Assembly (NCBI GenBank): GCA_031267475.1
Contig: JAIRZA010000156.1
Location: 1-7,358 of the forward strand
Direction of reading: 5' to 3'
Source of the DNA: Spirochaetaceae bacterium
GTDB taxonomy: Bacteria; Spirochaetota; Spirochaetia; Treponematales; Breznakiellaceae
Length of the DNA: 7,358 nt
Shown: positions 5,205-7,358 of the stretch, piece by piece
Position numbering within the stretch: position 1 is the first letter of the stretch
Layout: every line of letters begins with the position of its first letter
Program-made: the position numbers and the translations under genes
The notes under the pieces: model-generated
Database searches by the model: none
Seen by the model: the letters and a program-made list of their open reading frames with translations, nothing else
What the model was told of the DNA's origin: nothing

Positions 5205-5873
5205 ATGGATTTGCTGGAATTGAGGGATGTTTCAAAAACATACGGGGCGCTAAAGGCGCTGAAAAACATCAACTTGATTGTGGAACAAGGCGAATGGCTG
5301 GCGATCATGGGACCGTCCGGTTCAGGGAAAACCACGATGATGAACATTGTAGGATGTATGGATAAGCCTTCAACGGGTAATGTGATTTTGGACGGCGTGG
5401 ATATTTCGCGTGAAAGTCCGCGGGGGCTTACAACGATAAGGCGCGATAAAATCGGCTTGATTTTTCAGCAGTTTCATCTTGTAAATTATCTAACGGCGGT
5501 AGAAAACGTTATGGTGGCGCAGTATTATCACAGTATGCCGGATGAAAAGGAGGCGCTTGAGGCGCTTGATCGTGTGGGGCTTGCGGAGCGCGCGCGGCAT
5601 CTGCCTAGTCAGCTTTCCGGCGGCGAGCAGCAGAGGGTTTGTATAGCCCGCGCTCTGATAAACTACCCTATGCTGATACTTGCCGACGAGCCGACGGGCA
5701 ATCTTGACGAGGCGAATGAGCAAATTGTCATTGATATATTTAAGAAATTACACGCGGAAGGCAGTACGATTATCGTGGTAACTCACGATCCCGAGCTTGC
5801 GGAGGATGCCGAGCGCACTGTTGTGCTGGAACACGGGCGTGTATCGCGTATAATTGAGCGGGAAACGGCGTAA
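5205..5873 (+). CDS. ABC transporter ATP-binding protein (MacB/LolD type)
   Basis: The 222-residue protein has all the motifs of an active ABC ATPase: Walker A GPSGSGKTT (36-44), Q-loop Gln88, signature LSGGEQQR (137-144), Walker B LILADE (157-162) with catalytic Glu162, the D-loop GNLDEA (165-170) and switch His194. The length and the family-typical FQQFHLVNYLTAVENV segment place it with LolD/MacB-type ATPases that serve FtsX-fold permeases, so it should energise the two permeases just upstream. The ATG at 5205 is chosen because AGGAG sits seven bases before it and the protein then begins at the usual point, MDLLELRDVSKTYG. The frame is also open from an ATG at 5139, but that has no ribosome-binding site and would add an atypical 22-residue tail. 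A 91-base spacer separates it from the permeases; part of the spacer (5166-5176) repeats an 11-mer found at 1174-1184. The FMN lipoprotein gene follows after 18 bases. Confidence 0.94.
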   Translation: MDLLELRDVSKTYGALKALKNINLIVEQGEWLAIMGPSGSGKTTMMNIVGCMDKPSTGNVILDGVDISRESPRGLTTIRRDKIGLIFQQFHLVNYLTAVENVMVAQYYHSMPDEKEALEALDRVGLAERARHLPSQLSGGEQQRVCIARALINYPMLILADEPTGNLDEANEQIVIDIFKKLHAEGSTIIVVTHDPELAEDAERTVVLEHGRVSRIIERETA

Positions 5874-5891
5874 TATCACGGAGGTTTTGTT

Positions 5892-6488
5892 ATGCGAAAA
5901 TTTTATAATAAAAGAGGCTGTTCCAAAACTTCAGTTTTTGGGGAGACAAGCAAAGCTTGTCCAGCAACTTATGAAAACCGCAGTTTTGCAACCCATAGGG
6001 CGAAAAACTGCAAGAGCCTGTTACAAAATAACCGGTTTTGGAACAGGCTCAAAAGAAAATTGAGTTTTGTTTGTTTGCCGGCCGCGCTTGCGGCTGTGTT
6101 TGCGGTTTTGCTTTTACTAACGAATTGTGGAAGCCGCGTTTATAAAGACGGCGTTTATGCCGGCAAAAGCGGTGTGGACGACACGGGCGCGTGGGGCGAG
6201 GTTGTGATAACTATTGAAGGCGGGCGGATTGTCGATTGTCAGTTTATTACGCTGCAAAAGGACGGCGCTGTGAAAGGCGAGGATTACGGCAAGGTGAACG
6301 GCGTGATTTCCAACCAAGACTTTTATGACAAGGCTCAACTTGCCGTACGCGCTATGTCCCAGTACGCGCAGGCTCTCCGCGAAAACGGCTCCTTAAAGCA
6401 GGTGGATGCTGTAAGCGGCGCTACCAACTCCTTCAATCAGTTCAATGAAGCGGTGGAAACGGCGCTTGAAAAAGCAAATCGTTCGTGA
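5892..6488 (+). CDS. FMN-binding-domain lipoprotein with an in-frame palindromic-element insertion
   Basis: The 198-residue reading frame ends in an FMN-binding domain (about 83-196): KDGVYAG (85-91), GEVVITIEGGRIVD (102-115) and VDAVSGATNS (171-180). SGAT matches the motif in which Thr (here Thr178) is covalently flavinylated by ApbE, as in NqrC and RnfG; no apbE lies in the window. A hydrophobic segment (59-76) ends in LLTNC79, a relaxed spirochaete-type lipobox, so the domain should be lipid-anchored outside the cytoplasm. The ATG is firmly set by GGAGG (5880-5884), seven bases upstream. Residues 8-54 come from a 137-base repeat element plus a duplicated AAAA; without them the N-terminus is MRKFYNKRKLSFVCLPAALA, a normal lipoprotein signal. 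With them the hydrophobic core starts near residue 59, and export may be impaired. A TTG at 6060 after the element is a conceivable but weak internal start without basic residues. It follows the ATPase by 18 bases, taking the place of the thioredoxins in Campylobacter-type P19 loci. Confidence 0.88.
   Translation: MRKFYNKRGCSKTSVFGETSKACPATYENRSFATHRAKNCKSLLQNNRFWNRLKRKLSFVCLPAALAAVFAVLLLLTNCGSRVYKDGVYAGKSGVDDTGAWGEVVITIEGGRIVDCQFITLQKDGAVKGEDYGKVNGVISNQDFYDKAQLAVRAMSQYAQALRENGSLKQVDAVSGATNSFNQFNEAVETALEKANRS
5914..6050. mobile_element. Palindromic repeat element (MITE-like) inserted in the FMN-lipoprotein gene
   Basis: The 137-base segment starts GAGGCTGTTCCAAAAC and ends GTTTTGGAACAGGCTC; the ends are inverted repeats matching at 15 of 16 positions. 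AAAA flanks it on both sides (5910-5913 and 6051-6054), like a 4-base target duplication, although in A-rich DNA this could be chance. Inside are more dyads: CCAAAACT/AGTTTTTGG around TC, GACAAGC-AAA-GCTTGTC (5944-5960), GCAGTTTT paired with AAAACTGC, and a right-end hairpin (6014-6050) whose left arm GAGCCTGTTACAAAA repeats the left terminus. It contains no transposase, so it would need one in trans or spread as a repeat. Insert plus duplication is 141 bases, a multiple of three, and the whole is free of stop codons in the gene's frame. This recalls the palindromic elements of Rickettsia that live inside reading frames. Confidence 0.75.
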
Positions 6489-6542
6489 TAACCTGAGTTA
6501 TTGCAAACGGTTCTGTTGAAAAAGTGAATATGGGGGATATTA

Positions 6543-7352
6543 ATGAATGATATAAAACTGATTGCGGCGGATATGGATCATACGCTGCTTACAGAAAAAG
6601 GCGAACTGCCGCCAAATTTTGATAGTTATGTTTTAAAATTAAATGAAGCTGGTATTGATTTTGTTATCGCGAGCGGGCGGCCGCTGTACACTTTAGAAAC
6701 AACATTTTCAAAAATTAAGCATAAGATGTGTTTTATCTGTGATAACGGCGGCGCGATATGTTATAAAAGTGATATAATATTCAAAAGTTTGATAAAACCT
6801 GACAGTTATCAGTCAATGATTAAGTTTGTGGAAAATAAAACTGACGGGATACCTATTCTTTGTGGATTAGATACGGCTTATTTATCTGAAAAAAATAAAA
6901 TATATGAAAATTATCTAAAAACATTTTATTCGAAAATAACTTTTGTTGAAAATCTTGATGATATCGCTGTAGACGCTGATAAATTTACGATTTATTTTCC
7001 CGGTAAAAACAGCAAGGAACATTATGAAAAGATATTCAAGCCGCAATACGGCGATAGTTTTTCTGTTACTGTGGGTGATACTATTTGGATAGATATTATG
7101 AATTATGGAATAAATAAGGGCGAGGCTATAAAATTTCTTGGAAAAAAACTTGGTTTGAAGTATGAACAAATGATGGCTTTTGGCGATACATATAATGATA
7201 TAGAAATGCTGCAATCTGTAAAATACAGTTATATCGTAAAAAACGCCGCCGCCGATATGAAGCAATACGCGAATTTTATTACTGATTCAAACGATGACTT
7301 TGGCGTGCTAAAGGTTATCGATAAAATCATAAATAAAACATTTATCTATTAG
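6543..7352 (+). CDS. HAD-superfamily (Cof/IIB type) phosphatase
   Basis: The 269-residue protein has the four HAD motifs: motif I AADMDHTLL with nucleophile Asp10 and acid/base Asp12, motif II IASGRP (Ser44, Arg46), motif III Lys192 in GINKGEA, and motif IV FGDTYNDIEML (Asp215, Asp219). The region between (about 85-185) is the C2-type cap of Cof-like hydrolases, which act on sugar phosphates and other small phosphorylated metabolites; the substrate cannot be told from sequence. Motif I has His13 in place of the usual Gly (DxDGT). GGGGG (6532-6536) precedes the ATG by six bases. It follows the lipoprotein gene by 54 bases with no clear terminator; a TTGCAA (6501-6506) followed by TGAATA could be a weak promoter. 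Base composition drops sharply here: codons are dominated by AAA, GAA, TAT and ATA, unlike the preceding genes. It has no evident part in metal uptake and is probably an independent, perhaps acquired, gene. Confidence 0.9.
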   Translation: MNDIKLIAADMDHTLLTEKGELPPNFDSYVLKLNEAGIDFVIASGRPLYTLETTFSKIKHKMCFICDNGGAICYKSDIIFKSLIKPDSYQSMIKFVENKTDGIPILCGLDTAYLSEKNKIYENYLKTFYSKITFVENLDDIAVDADKFTIYFPGKNSKEHYEKIFKPQYGDSFSVTVGDTIWIDIMNYGINKGEAIKFLGKKLGLKYEQMMAFGDTYNDIEMLQSVKYSYIVKNAAADMKQYANFITDSNDDFGVLKVIDKIINKTFIY

Positions 7353-7358
7353 GCTTAA

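Noticed and set aside
1024..7265. Long minus-strand open frames opposite the plus-strand genes
   Set aside because: They oppose clearly recognised genes, encode no recognisable domains and have no ribosome-binding sites; only the partial frame at 1-182 stands up.

Overview
The window looks like a chromosomal stretch of a spirochaete, most likely a Treponema relative with moderate GC content. Three things suggest this: the first full gene is a close family match to the treponemal Tp34/P19 metal-binding protein; a lipoprotein downstream has a relaxed, spirochaete-style lipobox ending in Asn before Cys; and many short palindromic repeats are scattered through intergenic and coding DNA. The genus is an inference, not a proof.

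Layout. Positions 1-182 (minus strand) hold the first 60 codons of a probable transposase that runs off the left edge. Positions 183-419 have no gene. They hold a good sigma70-type promoter reading rightwards, a set of related direct and inverted repeats, and two terminator-like hairpins, the second directly in front of the Shine-Dalgarno of the next gene. From 420 to 6488 there is one functional block on the plus strand: a Tp34/P19 periplasmic metal-binding protein; a 257-base spacer packed with hairpins; a membrane protein with a C-terminal FtrD-like (DUF2318) cysteine-cluster domain; two different MacB/FtsX-type ABC permeases that overlap by 11 bases; their ATPase; and an FMN-binding lipoprotein. 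A HAD (Cof-type) phosphatase in AT-richer DNA fills 6543-7352.

How the genes work together. P19, an FtrD-like protein, two FtsX-type permeases and one ATPase match the gene content of the P19 iron-uptake locus known from Campylobacter. In that locus thioredoxin-like proteins follow the ATPase. Here a single-domain FMN-binding lipoprotein occupies that place, so electrons for the extracytoplasmic FtrD-like domain may come from a covalently bound flavin. The usual FTR1 permease is not present as a separate gene. The membrane half of the FtrD-like protein has FTR1-like topology but no intact REXXE motif.

The most unusual feature is a 137-base element with terminal inverted repeats, flanked on both sides by AAAA, inserted in frame inside the signal-peptide n-region of the FMN lipoprotein. 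Removing the element plus one AAAA copy (141 bases, 47 codons) restores a textbook lipoprotein signal peptide. Smaller palindromes sit inside other genes exactly in hydrophilic loops, and a sequence-related hairpin lies in the 1011-1267 spacer. Together they suggest a family of palindromic elements that colonises coding DNA as well as intergenic DNA.
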